Source: Cristatella mucedo (taxonomy: Eukaryota; Bryozoa; Phylactolaemata; Cristatellidae). From it: a DNA stretch of 64,000 bases. A program made the translations under genes and the position numbers. Below, in pieces: positions 23,801 to 36,517 of this stretch; position 1 is the stretch's first letter, and each line of letters begins with the position of its first letter. The notes below the pieces were generated by a model, which made no database searches, was not told the origin of the DNA, and was given only the letters and a program-made list of their open reading frames with translations. Location of the stretch: positions 246,001 through 310,000 of the forward strand of contig WPIO01000010.1 of the NCBI GenBank assembly GCA_009760855.2, read 5' to 3'.

Positions 23801-24718
23801 AGGGTTTTTAGGGTTTAGGGTTTAGGGTTTTTAGGGTTTAGGGTTTAGGGTTTTTAGGGTTTAGGGTTTTTAGGGTTTAGGGTTTTTAGGGTTTAGGGTT
23901 TTTAGGGTTTAGGGTTTTTAGGGTTTAGGGTTTTTTTTAGGGTTTAGGGTTTTTAGGGTTTAGGGTTTTTTTTTTTTTTGTTTTTAGGGTTTTTAGTTTT
24001 TTTGGGGTTTAGGGTTTTTAGGGTTTTTAGGGTTTTTAGGGTTTTTAGGGTTTTTAGGGTTTTTAGGGTTTTTAGGGTTTAGGGTTTTTAGGGTTTAGGG
24101 TTTTTAGGGTTTAGGGTTTTTAGGGTTTTTAGGGTTTAGGGTTTTTAGGGTTTTTAGGGTTTTTAGGGTTTTTAGGGTTTTTAGGGTTTTTAGGGTTTAG
24201 GGTTTTTTGGTTTTAGGTTTTTTTTAGGGTTTAGGGTTTTTAGGGTTTTTATAGGGTTTAGGGTTCAGGTTTCAGGGTTTAGGGATTAGGGTTTAGGGTT
24301 TTTAGGGTATAGGTTTTTTAGGGTTTTTAGGGTTTTTTAGGGTTTTTAGGGTTTTTTAGGGTTTTAGGGGTTTTAGGGGTTTTAGGGGTTTTAGGGGTTT
24401 TAGGGTTTTTAGGGTTTTTAGGGTTTTTAGGGTTTTAGGGTTTTTAGGGTTTAGGGTTTTTAGGGTTTAGGGTTTTTAGGGTTTAGGGTTTTTAGGGTTT
24501 AGGGTTTTTAGGGTTTTTAGGGTTTAGGGTTTTTAGGGTTTAGGGTTTTTAGGGTTTAGGGATTTTAGGGTTTAGGGTTTTTAGGGTTTAGGGTTTAGGG
24601 TGGGCTGCACCTCCGTCGCCTAAATCCACCCTTGCTCATATTCCGCGCTTTAATTAGTGCGTATTAGGGCATAACTAGATCTCTTGAGTTAGAGTTAAAC
24701 TTAGTAGACCTCTGAGGC
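20841..24718 (+). repeat. array unit 2
   Basis: 3878 bp. Private changes include an AAGG-type insertion near 21975 and replacement of CAATTTACG by a pure A-run near 23079-23092. The telomere-like block is the most irregular, with long T-runs near 23967-24003. It shares a C-to-T interruption in the second C-run (CCTCCCGATATT) with unit 3 only. Confidence 0.95.
23669..24601 (+). repeat. telomere-like block, unit 2
   Basis: About 933 bp. It includes T-runs and TTTTAGGGG octamers (about 24355-24400) not seen in unit 1. Confidence 0.95.
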
Positions 24719-27700
24719 ATTCACATTATCCTACAGGTGTACAACATTGAGCTCGCACTCGCTCCTCTCGCTCCGCTTGCCTGGAGGACTCTTTCTTTAA
24801 CGCCAGTGAAACATACAGTATGGCTAAATCTTTCATATTCCACGCAATAGCTGGTCAAGTGTTCAGAATAATTCTCTAATTGTGCCGTGTTTTTTCTTAA
24901 TTTCTGACAATTTCAGTAAGCGGACTTCAATATGCTTCTCGATCAACTTAGTCACTTGATTTAGTTCCCAGCTTCCTTAAGAAGGCCCATCACACCCTAA
25001 ACACTTTTAACTTTCGGCGTGTGAGTAGCAGTCTTAACTTCAAGGTTATCGATAACTGAATCTTATTATCCTTAGCTCTTGCCCAGTTTTCTCGTTTGGA
25101 GCATTGAGTATTTAATAAGTTTAGAATCTAGTCTTACGTTACTCCTAATACTTACTTAAATTCCTTATTCTTTGTATCGTCATAGAAATGGTCAGTCATC
25201 TATAGTCATGCATTCCTCTGAGCCTTTTTTGGCTCAATTGAACTTGCTAACCCGTGATCGTTTCCTCTCAGCACTGCGAGTTTATTATTAATTTCTATTT
25301 AAGTAGTACTGCCCAGTGTTATCTGATGAAAATGTGCTTTGTCTCTATCCTTTGGCTTAACTCTAACCGTGAGCTTCATGCTACCGAGTCAATCCACCAT
25401 TCTTGGATCCATTTTATCCTAAATCCACCTTGCGTTTTCAATAGGTTTTCGTCACTGCGCTTTCTTCTACGGATTCAATGCGAGATTTACGTTCAATAAT
25501 CTGCGTTTCAGTTGAATTCCTAATAAATAATAGTTATCTCTTGCTGCCCGTTTAAATCAATTTTCTAAAATCTACGGTTGGAAGCGTCTTTCGTTATGTA
25601 ATTAACCATCCAGCTCTTGAATCGTCTGGAAGTTCATTATTTGGTATTTAATTTGACTAGTTTCTGTGAACTTTAGCAATATCGATATCGTTTAACTTAA
25701 AAAGCAACCAACATGCGGAAATTAGTGCTTATGCCCGACCTAAGCATATCCATGACAGATTGTGTCACGTAATATTGGCTTGGTCTTTCGTACTGCTGCT
25801 TCTTGTAAAAAATTTTGATATAGGTAGGCTCCTCGTATTCATAATATTGGTTTAAGGAACGGCAGATATGTTACTGCTGGTTGCATAACATTCAACTGAT
25901 GATAAGTTATTAAACTGTATTTTAGTAACATAATAATAATAATAAACTTGATATAGCGCCCTCAGAGAACTTCTCGACTCCTTCTAGGCACTTTATATTT
26001 GCTGAAAAACATAGTTAAATGGGCCTTAGCGCTGAAAGGGCTAAACTAAACCAGCTAAATTACAATCGAAATTCATGATTTGTTCACGTTGACTGAATTG
26101 GAATGACTAGGAGCCGACTATGCGACAATCTATGGCCGAGGTCGTTGAAAAGTCAACGTAATTGAATAGGCAGGCAGTTGTACTTCCAGAGTCGGCACTG
26201 AAATTTGAGCTGTTTTTAGCTCTAGGCCGCGGAGACAATCGTCTACGTCGAGGCCGCTGTTGAACGCCAGTAGCCGTCAGCTGCTTTCAAATCGACTTCT
26301 CTACGTTATGGATACGGACTTGCTTTGATAAAGTATAAGATATCTTCGTCGCAGCCCTGTTCCTTCTACATTTGGCATACCTACGGGCATTGATGCCTCG
26401 CCCACAAGTCGCTTGCCGCGATGCAATGTTTTAGGCGTCGCCGATATCTGTCGCGCGTCGACTGAGACTAGTACCGCTACGAGCGCTATGTTTGTGGTCT
26501 AGTTCTGTCCGGACGGTGAAGCCGCATGTCCCGTTTGTAACAGCTGACCTACTGGTTATGGTCCCCAAATGCTTTTCCATGTAGCTGATTATAACTTGAC
26601 GATCAAAAGTGGCATAAACTTAATTAAGCAATGGAGTGGAAAAGCCAAAACAAGATCGGCTTGGATCAGGTGCAAATGGCCTTCGTCTGAAATAAGGCAG
26701 CAGCTCACAATGATCTGTCGGCTTGTCTTGTCCAGCATCAAATGACGGGGCTTTCAATTTTGTCGTTATAAAAATGCGAAGAAAACCATCGTATAAAAAT
26801 AAGCATTTCATTAACATTTAAATTCTTTTTTTAATTTTGTTTAGGTAGTGTAACTATTATGTGAAACTAAACTTCCATTTAGACGTTACATGTAAGTAAT
26901 TTTACAGTCCAGGCCTCCGTGGTAAGAGCGGAAAACATATGGGTAGGGAACTTCTGCAATTTACGAAAAAATAATTTAAGTTTGCTCCGTTTAGATAGGC
27001 ACATGAAACTATGACAACTTCAGTACCCTTAGCACATGGTTTAAAAATTCGTTATTGTAATAATAACAACAAGTACAAAAGTAATAATAATAACAAGTTT
27101 TTATATTGCGCCCTCAAAGATATAAGTCTTTTCTCAGGTGCTTTTCAACTAGCTGCTAAAGCAGCAATGACCAAGGCCTAATGGTGTGCTAGACCGCCGA
27201 TGGCAAGATTAGAGCTATTTATTAGGTAAACTTTATCTATCACTAGATTGATTGACCTCAACGAAAAATGGAAAAGTTAATATTTCAAGTAGTCGTTAAT
27301 GTAGACAGCTCAAAATCTAGAACAACGAACAAAAAATAAAAGTTATTCTTTGGTATATTTGAGATTTACGCATGTACCGGAAATCCACCTCAGCCAAAAT
27401 TATTACAAAAGTGTCACCGATCTAAACTGTCGTAGAGGTGCAACAACGGGGTACGGACGTTTCCCACCGACGTGTCCCCCCCCCCCGACATTCCCCCCTC
27501 CCGATATTCCCCCCCTGTGGTAGGACGCTTCCTCCGGTATGTGGTTTAGGGCTTGGGGGTTAAGGGTTTAGTGTTTAGGGTTTTAGAGTTAATGGTTATT
27601 AGGGTTTAGGGTTTAGCTTTAAGGGTTATGTTATAGGGTTTATGGTGTAGCGTTTAGGGTTCTATGGTTTAGGGTTTAGGGTTTTTAGGGTTTAGGGTTT

Positions 27701-28646
27701 AGGGTTTTTAGGGTTTAGGGTTTAGGGTTTTTAGGGTTTAGGGTTTTTAGGGTTTAGGGTTTTTAGGGTTTAGGGTTTTTTGGGGTTTAGGGTTTTTTAG
27801 GGTTTAGGGTTTTTAGGGTTTAGGGTTTTTAGGGTTTAGGGTTTTTAGGGTTTTTAGGGTTTTTAGGGTTTTTAGGGTTTTTTAGGGTTTTTAGGGTTTT
27901 TAGGGTTTAGGGTTTTTAGGGTTTTTAGGGTTTTTAGGGTTTTTAGGGTTTTTTAGGTTTTTAGGTTTTAGGGGTTTAGGGTTTAGGGTTTTAGGGGTTT
28001 TAGGGGTTTTAGGGTTTTTAGGGTTTTTAGGGTTTTTAGGGTTTAGCGTTTTTAGGGTTTAGGGTTTTTAGGGTTTAGGGTTTTTTTAGGGTTTAGGGTT
28101 TTTTTAGGGTTTAGGGTTTTTTTAGGGTTTAGGGTTTTTTAGGGTTTTTAGGGTTTAGGGTTTTTTTTAGGGTTTTTAGGGTTTAGGGTTTTTAGGGTTT
28201 AGGGTTTTTAGGGTTTAGGGTTTTTAGGGTTTAGGGTTTTTAGGGTTTTTAGGGTTTTTAGGGGTTTTTGGGGTTTTTAGGGTTTTTAGGGTTTTTAGGG
28301 TTTTTAGGGTTTAGGGTTTTTAGGGTTTAGGGTTTTTAGGGTTTTTAGGGTTTTTAGGGTTTTTAGGTTTTAGGGTTTTTAGGGTTTAGGGTTTTTAGGG
28401 TTTAGGGTTTTTAGGGTTTAGGGTTTTTAGGGTTTAGGGTTTTTAGGGTTTTTAGGGTTTTTAGGGTTTAGGGTTTTTAGGGTTTAGGGATTTTAGGGTT
28501 TAGGGTTTTTAGGGTTTAGGGTTTAGGGTGGGCTGCACCTCCGTCGCCTAAATCCACCCTTGCTCATATTCCGCGCTTTAATTAGTGCGTATTAGGGCAT
28601 AACTAGATCTCTTGAGTTAGAGTTAAACTTAGTAGACCTCTGAGGC
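24719..28646 (+). repeat. array unit 3
   Basis: 3928 bp. It shares the interrupted second C-run with unit 2. Private single-base insertions are seen at about 26022 (GGG), 26431 (TTTT) and 26565 (CCCC). Confidence 0.95.
27544..28529 (+). repeat. telomere-like block, unit 3
   Basis: About 986 bp. It has several TTTTTTTAGGG variants (about 28081-28140) and some TTTTAGGGG words near 27968-28010, similar to unit 2. Confidence 0.95.
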
Positions 28647-31600
28647 ATTCACATTATCCTACAGGTGTACAACATTGAGCTCGCACTCGCTCCTCTCGCT
28701 CCGCTTGCCTGGAGGACTCTTTCTTTAACGCCAGTGAAACATACAGTATGGCTAAATCTTTCATATTCCACGCAATAGCTGGTCAAGTGTTCAGAATAAT
28801 TCTCTAATTGTGCCGTGTTTTTTCTTAATTTCTGACAATTTCAGTAAGCGGACTTCAATATGCTTCTCGATCAACTTAGTCACTTGATTTAGTTCCCAGC
28901 TTCCTTAAGAAGGCCCATCACACCCTAAACACTTTTAACTTTCGGCGTGTGAGTAGCAGTCTTAACTTCAAGGTTATCGATAACTGAATCTTATTATCCT
29001 TAGCTCTTGCCCAGTTTTCTCGTTTGGAGCATTGAGTATTTAATAAGTTTAGAATCTAGTCTTACGTTACTCCTAATACTTACTTAAATTCCTTATTCTT
29101 TGTATCGTCATAGAAATGGTCAGTCATCTATAGTCATGCATTCCTCTGAGCCTTTTTTTGGCTCAATTGAACTTGCTAACCCGTGATCGTTTCCTCTCAG
29201 CACTGCGAGTTTATTATTAATTTCTATTTAAGTAGTACTGCCCAGTGTTATCTGATGAAAATGTGCTTTGTCTCTATCCTTTGGCTTAACTCTAACCGTG
29301 AGCTTCATGCTACCGAGTCAATCCACCATTCTTGGATCCATTTTATCCTAAATCCACCTTGCGTTTTCAATAGGTTTTCGTCACTGCGCTTTCTTCTACG
29401 GATTCAATGCGAGATTTACGTTCAATAATCTGCGTTTCAGTTGAATTCCTAATAAATAATAGTTATCTCTTGCTGCCCGTTTAAATCAATTTTCTAAAAT
29501 CTACGGTTGGAAGCGTCTTTCGTTATGTAATTAACCATCCAGCTCTTGAATCGTCTGGAAGTTCATTATTTGGTATTTAATTTGACTAGTTTCTGTGAAC
29601 TTTAGCAATATCGATATCGTTTAACTTAAAAAGCAACCAACATGCGGAAATTAGTGCTTATGCCCGACCTAAGCATATCCATGACAGATTGTGTCACGTA
29701 ATATTGGCTTGGTCTTTCGTACTGCTGCTTCTTGTAAAAAATTTTGATATAGGTAGGCTCCTCGTATTCATAATATTGGTTTAAGGAACGGCAGATATGT
29801 TACTGCTGGTTGCATAACATTCAACTGATGATAAGTTATTAAACTGTATTTTAGTAACATAATAATAATAATAAACTTGATATAGCGCCCTCAGAGAACT
29901 TCTCGACTCCTTCTAGGCACTTTATATTTGCTGAAAAACATAGTTAAATGGCCTTAGCGCTGAAAGGGCTAAACTAAACCAGCTAAATTACAATCGAAAT
30001 TCATGATTTGTTCACGTTGACTGAATTGGAATGACTAGGAGCCGACTATGCGACAATCTATGGCCGAGGTCGTTGAAAAGTCAACGTAATTGAATAGGCA
30101 GGCAGTTGTACTTCCAGAGTCGGCACTGAAATTTGAGCTGTTTTTAGCTCTAGGCCGCGGAGACAATCGTCTACGTCGAGGCCGCTGTTGAACGCCAGTA
30201 GCCGTCAGCTGCTTTCAAATCGACTTCTCTACGTTATGGATACGGACTTGCTTTGATAAAGTATAAGATATCTTCGTCGCAGCCCTGTTCCTTCTACATT
30301 TGGCATACCTACGGGCATTGATGCCTCGCCCACAAGTCGCTTGCCGCGATGCAATGTTTAGGCGTCGCCGATATCTGTCGCGCGTCGACTGAGACTAGTA
30401 CCGCTACGAGCGCTATGTTTGTGGTCTAGTTCTGTCCGGACGGTGAAGCCGCATGTCCCGTTTGTAACAGCTGACCTACTGGTTATGGTCCCAAATGCTT
30501 TTCCATGTAGCTGATTATAACTTGACGATCAAAAGTGGCATAAACTTAATTAAGCAATGGAGTGGAAAAGCCAAAACAAGATCGGCTTGGATCAGGTGCA
30601 AATGGCCTTCGTCTGAAATAAGGCAGCAGCTCACAATGATCTGTCGGCTTGTCTTGTCCAGCATCAAATGACGGGGCTTTCAATTTTGTCGTTATAAAAA
30701 TGCGAAGAAAACCATCGTATAAAAATAAGCATTTCATTAACATTTAAATTCTTTTTTTAATTTTGTTTAGGTAGTGTAACTATTATGTGAAACTAAACTT
30801 CCATTTAGACGTTACATGTAAGTAATTTTACAGTCCAGGCCTCCGTGGTAAGAGCGGAAAACATATGGGTAGGGAACTTCTGCAATTTACGAAAAATAAA
30901 TTTAAGTTTGCTCCGTTTAGATAGGCACATGAAACTATGACAACTTCAGTACCCTTAGCACATGGTTTAAAAATTCGTTATTGTAATAATAACAACAAGT
31001 ACAAAAGTAATAATAATAACAAGTTTTTTATATTGCGCCCTCAAAGATATAAGTCTTTTCTCAGGTGCTTTTCAACTAGCTGCTAAAGCAGCAATGACCA
31101 AGGCCTAATGGTGTGCTAGACCGCCGATGGCAAGATTAGAGCTATTTATTAGGTAAACTTTATCTATCACTAGATTGATTGACCTCAACGAAAAAATGGA
31201 AAAGTTAATATTTCAAGTAGTCGTTAATGTAGACAGCTCAAAATCTAGAACAACGAACAAAAAATAAAAGTTATTCTTTGGTATATTTGAGATTTACGCA
31301 TGTACCGGAAATCCACCTCAGCCAAAATTATTACAAAAGTGTCACCGATCTAAACTGTCGTAGAGGTGCAACAACGGGGTACGGACGTTTCCCACCGACG
31401 TGTCCCCCCCCCCCGACATTCCCCCCCCCCGATATTCCCCCCCTGTGGTAGGACGCTTCCTCCGGTATGTGGTTTAGGGCTTGGGGTTAAGGGTTTAGTG
31501 TTTAGGGTTTTAGAGTTAATGGTTATTAGGGTTTAGGGTTTAGCTTTAAGGGTTATGTTATAGGGTTTATGGTGTAGCGTTTAGGGTTCTATGGTTTAGG

Positions 31601-32571
31601 GTTTAGGGTTTTTAGGGTTTAGGGTTTAGGGTTTTTAGGGTTTAGGGTTTAGGGTTTTTAGGGTTTAGGGTTTTTAGGGTTTAGGGTTTTTAGGGTTTAG
31701 GGTTTTTAGGGTTTAGGGTTTTTAGGGTTTAGGGTTTTTAGGGTTTTGGGTTTTTAGGGTTTAGGGTTTTTAGGGTTTTTAGGGTTTTTAGGGTTTTTAG
31801 GGTTTTTAGGGTTTAGGGTTTTTAGGGGTTTTTAGGGTTTTTAGGGTTTTTAGGGTTTTTAGGGTTTTTAGGGTTTTTAGGGTTTTTAGGGTTTTTAGGG
31901 TTTTTAGGGTTTAGGGTTTTTAGGGTTTTTAGGGTTTTTAGGGTTTTTAGGGTTTTTAGGGTTTAGGGTTTTTAGGGTTTAGGGTTTTTAGGGTTTAGGG
32001 TTTTTAGGGTTTAGGGTTTTTAGGGTTTAGGGTTTTTAGGGTTTAGGGTTTTTAGGGTTTAGGGTTTTTAGGGTTTAGGGTTTTTAGGGTTTAGGGTTTT
32101 TAGGGTTTAGGGTTTTTAGGGTTTAGGGTTTTTAGGGTTTAGGGTTTTTAGGGTTTTTAGGGTTTTTAGGGTTTTTAGGGTTTTTAGGGTTTTTAGGGTT
32201 TTTAGGGTTTTTAGGGTTTTTAGGGTTTTTAGGGTTTAGGGTTTTTAGGGTTTAGGGTTTTTAGGGTTTTTAGGGTTTAGGGTTTTTAGGGTTTAGGGTT
32301 TTTAGGGTTTAGGGTTTTTGGGGTTTAGGGTTTTTTTTTAGGGTTTAGGGTTTTTAGGGTTTAGGGTTTTTAGGGTTTAGGGTTTTTAGGGTTTAGGGTT
32401 TTTAGGGTTTAGGGATTTTAGGGTTTAGGGTTTTTAGGGTTTAGGGTTTAGGGTGGGCTGCACCTCCGTCGCCTAAATCCACCCTTGCTCATATTCCGCG
32501 CTTTAATTAGTGCGTATTAGGGCATAACTAGATCTCTTGAGTTAGAGTTAAACTTAGTAGACCTCTGAGGC
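28647..32571 (+). repeat. array unit 4
   Basis: 3925 bp. It has an extra T in the hairpin GAGCC-T(7)-GGCTC near 29148-29164 and an extra A near 31196. The C-runs are uninterrupted. Confidence 0.95.
31472..32454 (+). repeat. telomere-like block, unit 4
   Basis: About 983 bp. The most regular block, with long runs of alternating TTTAGGG-TTTTTAGGG and two stretches of consecutive TTTTTAGGG. Confidence 0.95.
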
Positions 32572-35500
32572 ATTCACATTATCCTACAGGTGTACAACAT
32601 TGAGCTCGCACTCGCTCCTCTCGCTCCGCTTGCCTGGAGGACTCTTTCTTTAACGCCAGTGAAACATACAGTATGGCTAAATCTTTCATATTCCACGCAA
32701 TAGCTGGTCAAGTGTTCAGAATAATTCTCTAATTGTGCCGTTTTTTTTTCTTAATTTCTGACAATTTCAGTAAGCGGACTTCAATATGCTTCTCGATCAA
32801 CTTAGTCACTTGATTTAGTTCCCAGCTTCCTTAAGAAGGCCCATCACACCCTAAACACTTTTAACTTTCGGCGTGTGAGTAGCAGTCTTAACTTCAAGGT
32901 TATCGATAACTGAATCTTATTATCCTTAGCTCTTGCCCAGTTTTCTCGTTTGGAGCATTGAGTATTTAATAAGTTTAGAATCTAGTCTTACGTTACTCCT
33001 AATACTTACTTAAATTCCTTATTCTTTGTATCGTCATAGAAATGGTCAGTCATCTATAGTCATGCATTCCTCTGAGCCTTTTTTGGCTCAATTGAACTTG
33101 CTAACCCGTGATCGTTTCCTCTCAGCACTGCGAGTTTTATTATTAATTTCTATTTAAGTAGTACTGCCCAGTGTTATCTGATGAAAATGTGCTTTGTCTC
33201 TATCCTTTGGCTTAACTCTAACCGTGAGCTTCATGCTACCGAGTCAATCCACCATTCTTGGATCCATTTTATCCTAAATCCACCTTGCGTTTTCAATAGG
33301 TTTTCGTCACTGCGCTTTCTTCTACGGATTCAATGCGAGATTTACGTTCAATAATCTGCGTTTCAGTTGAATTCCTAATAAATAATAGTTATCTCTTGCT
33401 GCCCGTTTAAATCAATTTTCTAAAATCTACGGTTGGAAGCGTCTTTCGTTATGTAATTAACCATCCAGCTCTTGAATCGTCTGGAAGTTCATTATTTGGT
33501 ATTTAATTTGACTAGTTTCTGTGAACTTTAGCAATATCGATATCGTTTAACTTAAAAAGCAACCAACATGCGGAAATTAGTGCTTATGCCCGACCTAAGC
33601 ATATCCATGACAGATTGTGTCACGTAATATTGGCTTGGTCTTTCGTACTGCTGCTTCTTGTAAAAAATTTTGATATAGGTAGGCTCCTCGTATTCATAAT
33701 ATTGGTTTAAGGAACGGCAGAGATATGTTACTGCTGGTTGCATAACATTCAACTGATGATAAGTTATTAAACTGTATTTTAGTAACATAATAATAATAAT
33801 AAACTTGATATAGCGCCCTCAGAGAACTTCTCGACTCCTTCTAGGCACTTTATATTTGCTGAAAAACATAGTTAAATGGCCTTAGCGCTGAAAGGGCTAA
33901 ACTAAACCAGCTAAATTACAATCGAAATTCATGATTTGTTCACGTTGACTGAATTGGAATGACTAGGAGCCGACTATGCGACAATCTATGGCCGAGGTCG
34001 TTGAAAAGTCAACGTAATTGAATAGGCAGGCAGTTGTACTTCCAGAGTCGGCACTGAAATTTGAGCTGTTTTTAGCTCTAGGCCGCGGAGACAATCGTCT
34101 ACGTCGAGGCCGCTGTTGAACGCCAGTAGCCGTCAGCTGCTTTCAAATCGACTTCTCTACGTTATGGATACGGACTTGCTTTGATAAAGTATAAGATATC
34201 TTCGTCGCAGCCCTGTTCCTTCTACATTTGGCATACCTACGGGCATTGATGCCTCGCCCACAAGTCGCTTGCCGCGATGCAATGTTTAGGCGTCGCCGAT
34301 ATCTGTCGCGCGTCGACTGAGACTAGTACCGCTACGAGCGCTATGTTTGTGGTCTAGTTCTGTCCGGACGGTGAAGCCGCATGTCCCGTTTGTAACAGCT
34401 GACCTACTGGTTATGGTCCCAAATGCTTTTCCATGTAGCTGATTATAACTTGACGATCAAAAGTGGCATAAACTTAATTAAGCAATGGAGTGGAAAAGCC
34501 AAAACAAGATCGGCTTGGATCAGGTGCAAATGGCCTTCGTCTGAAATAAGGCAGCAGCTCACAATGATCTGTCGGCTTGTCTTGTCCAGCATCAAATGAC
34601 GGGGCTTTCAATTTTGTCGTTATAAAAATGCGAAGAAAACCATCGTATAAAAATAAGCATTTCATTAACATTTAAATTCTTTTTTTTAATTTTGTTTAGG
34701 TAGTGTAACTATTATGTGAAACTAAACTTCCATTTAGACGTTACATGTAAGTAATTTTACAGTCCAGGCCTCCGTGGTAAGAGCGGAAAACATATGGGTA
34801 GGGAACTTCTGCAATTTACGAAAAATAAATTTAAGTTTGCTCCGTTTAGATAGGCACATGAAACTATGACAACTTCAGTACCCTTAGCACATGGTTTAAA
34901 AATTCGTTATTGTAATAATAACAACAAGTACAAAAGTAATAATAATAACAAGTTTTTTATATTGCGCCCTCAAAGATATAAGTCTTTTCTCAGGTGCTTT
35001 TCAACTAGCTGCTAAAGCAGCAATGACCAAGGCCTAATGGTGTGCTAGACCGCCGATGGCAAGATTAGAGCTATTTATTAGGTAAACTTTATCTATCACT
35101 AGATTGATTGACCTCAACGAAAAATGGAAAAGTTAATATTTCAAGTAGTCGTTAATGTAGACAGCTCAAAATCTAGAACAACGAACAAAAAATAAAAGTT
35201 ATTCTTTGGTATATTTGAGATTTACGCATGTACCGGAAATCCACCTCAGCCAAAATTATTACAAAAGTGTCACCGATCTAAACTGTCGTAGAGGTGCAAC
35301 AACGGGGTACGGACGTTTCCCACCGACGTGTCCCCCCCCCCCGACATTCCCCCCCCCGATATTCCCCCCCTGTGGTAGGACGCTTCCTCCGGTATGTGGT
35401 TTAGGGCTTGGGGTTAAGGGTTTAGTGTTTAGGGTTTTAGAGTTAATGGTTATTAGGGTTTAGGGTTTAGCTTTAAGGGTTATGTTATAGGGTTTATGGT

Positions 35501-36517
35501 GTAGCGTTTAGGGTTCTATGGTTTAGGGTTTAGGGTTTTTAGGGTTTAGGGTTTAGGGTTTTTAGGGTTTAGGGTTTAGGGTGTTTAGGGTTTAGGGTTT
35601 TTAGGGTTTAGGGTTTTTAGGGTTTAGGGTTTTTAGGGTTTAGGGTTTTTAGGGTTTAGGGTTTTTAGGGTTTAGGGTTTTTAGGGTTTAGGTTTTTTTT
35701 TTAGGGTTTTTAGGGTTTTTAGGGTTTTTAGGGTTTAGCGTTTTAGGGTTTTTAGGGTTTTTAGGGTTTTTAGGGTTTTTAGGGTTTTTAGGGTTTTTAG
35801 GGTTTTTAGGGTTTTTAGGGTTTAGGGTTTTTAGGGTTTAGGGTTTTTAGGGTTTTTAGGGTTTTTAGGGTTTTTAGGGTTTAGGGTTTTTAGGGTTTAG
35901 GGTTTTTTTTAGGGTTTTTAGGGTTTTTAGGGTTTAGGGTTTTTAGGGTTTAGGGTTTTTAGGGTTTAGGGTTTTTAGGGTTTAGGGTTTTTAGGGTTTA
36001 GGGTTTTTAGGGTTTAGGGTTTTTAGGGTTTAGGGTTTTTAGGGTTTAGGGTTTTTTGGGTTTAGGGGTTTTTAGGGTTTAGGGTTTTTAGGGTTTAGGG
36101 TTTTTAGGGTTTTTAGGGTTTTTAGGGTTTTTAGGGTTTTTAGGGTTTTTAGGGTTTTTAGGGTTTTTAGGGTTTTTAGGGTTTAGGGTTTTTAGGGTTT
36201 AGGGTTTTTAGGGTTTTTAGGGTTTAGGGTTTTTAGGGTTTAGGGTTTTTAGGGTTTAGGGTTTTTAGGGTTTAGGGTTTTTAGGGTTTTGGGGTTTTTA
36301 GGGTTTAGGGTTTTTAGGGTTTAGGGTTTTTAGGGTTTAGGGTTTTTTTAGGGTTTAGGGATTTTAGGGTTTAGGGTTTTTAGGGTTTAGGGTTTAGGGT
36401 GGGCTGCACCTCCGTCGCCTAAATCCACCCTTGCTCATATTCCGCGCTTTAATTAGTGCGTATTAGGGCATAACTAGATCTCTTGAGTTAGAGTTAAACT
36501 TAGTAGACCTCTGAGGC
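32572..36517 (+). repeat. array unit 5
   Basis: 3946 bp, the longest unit. Private changes are a T-run expansion near 32740-32750, an extra T near 33135 that breaks the 81-codon frame seen in the other units, and an added GA near 33720. Confidence 0.95.
35399..36400 (+). repeat. telomere-like block, unit 5
   Basis: About 1002 bp, the longest. The internal order differs from its neighbours, including a T-run near 35691-35702 and TTTTTTTTAGGG near 35906. Confidence 0.95.
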
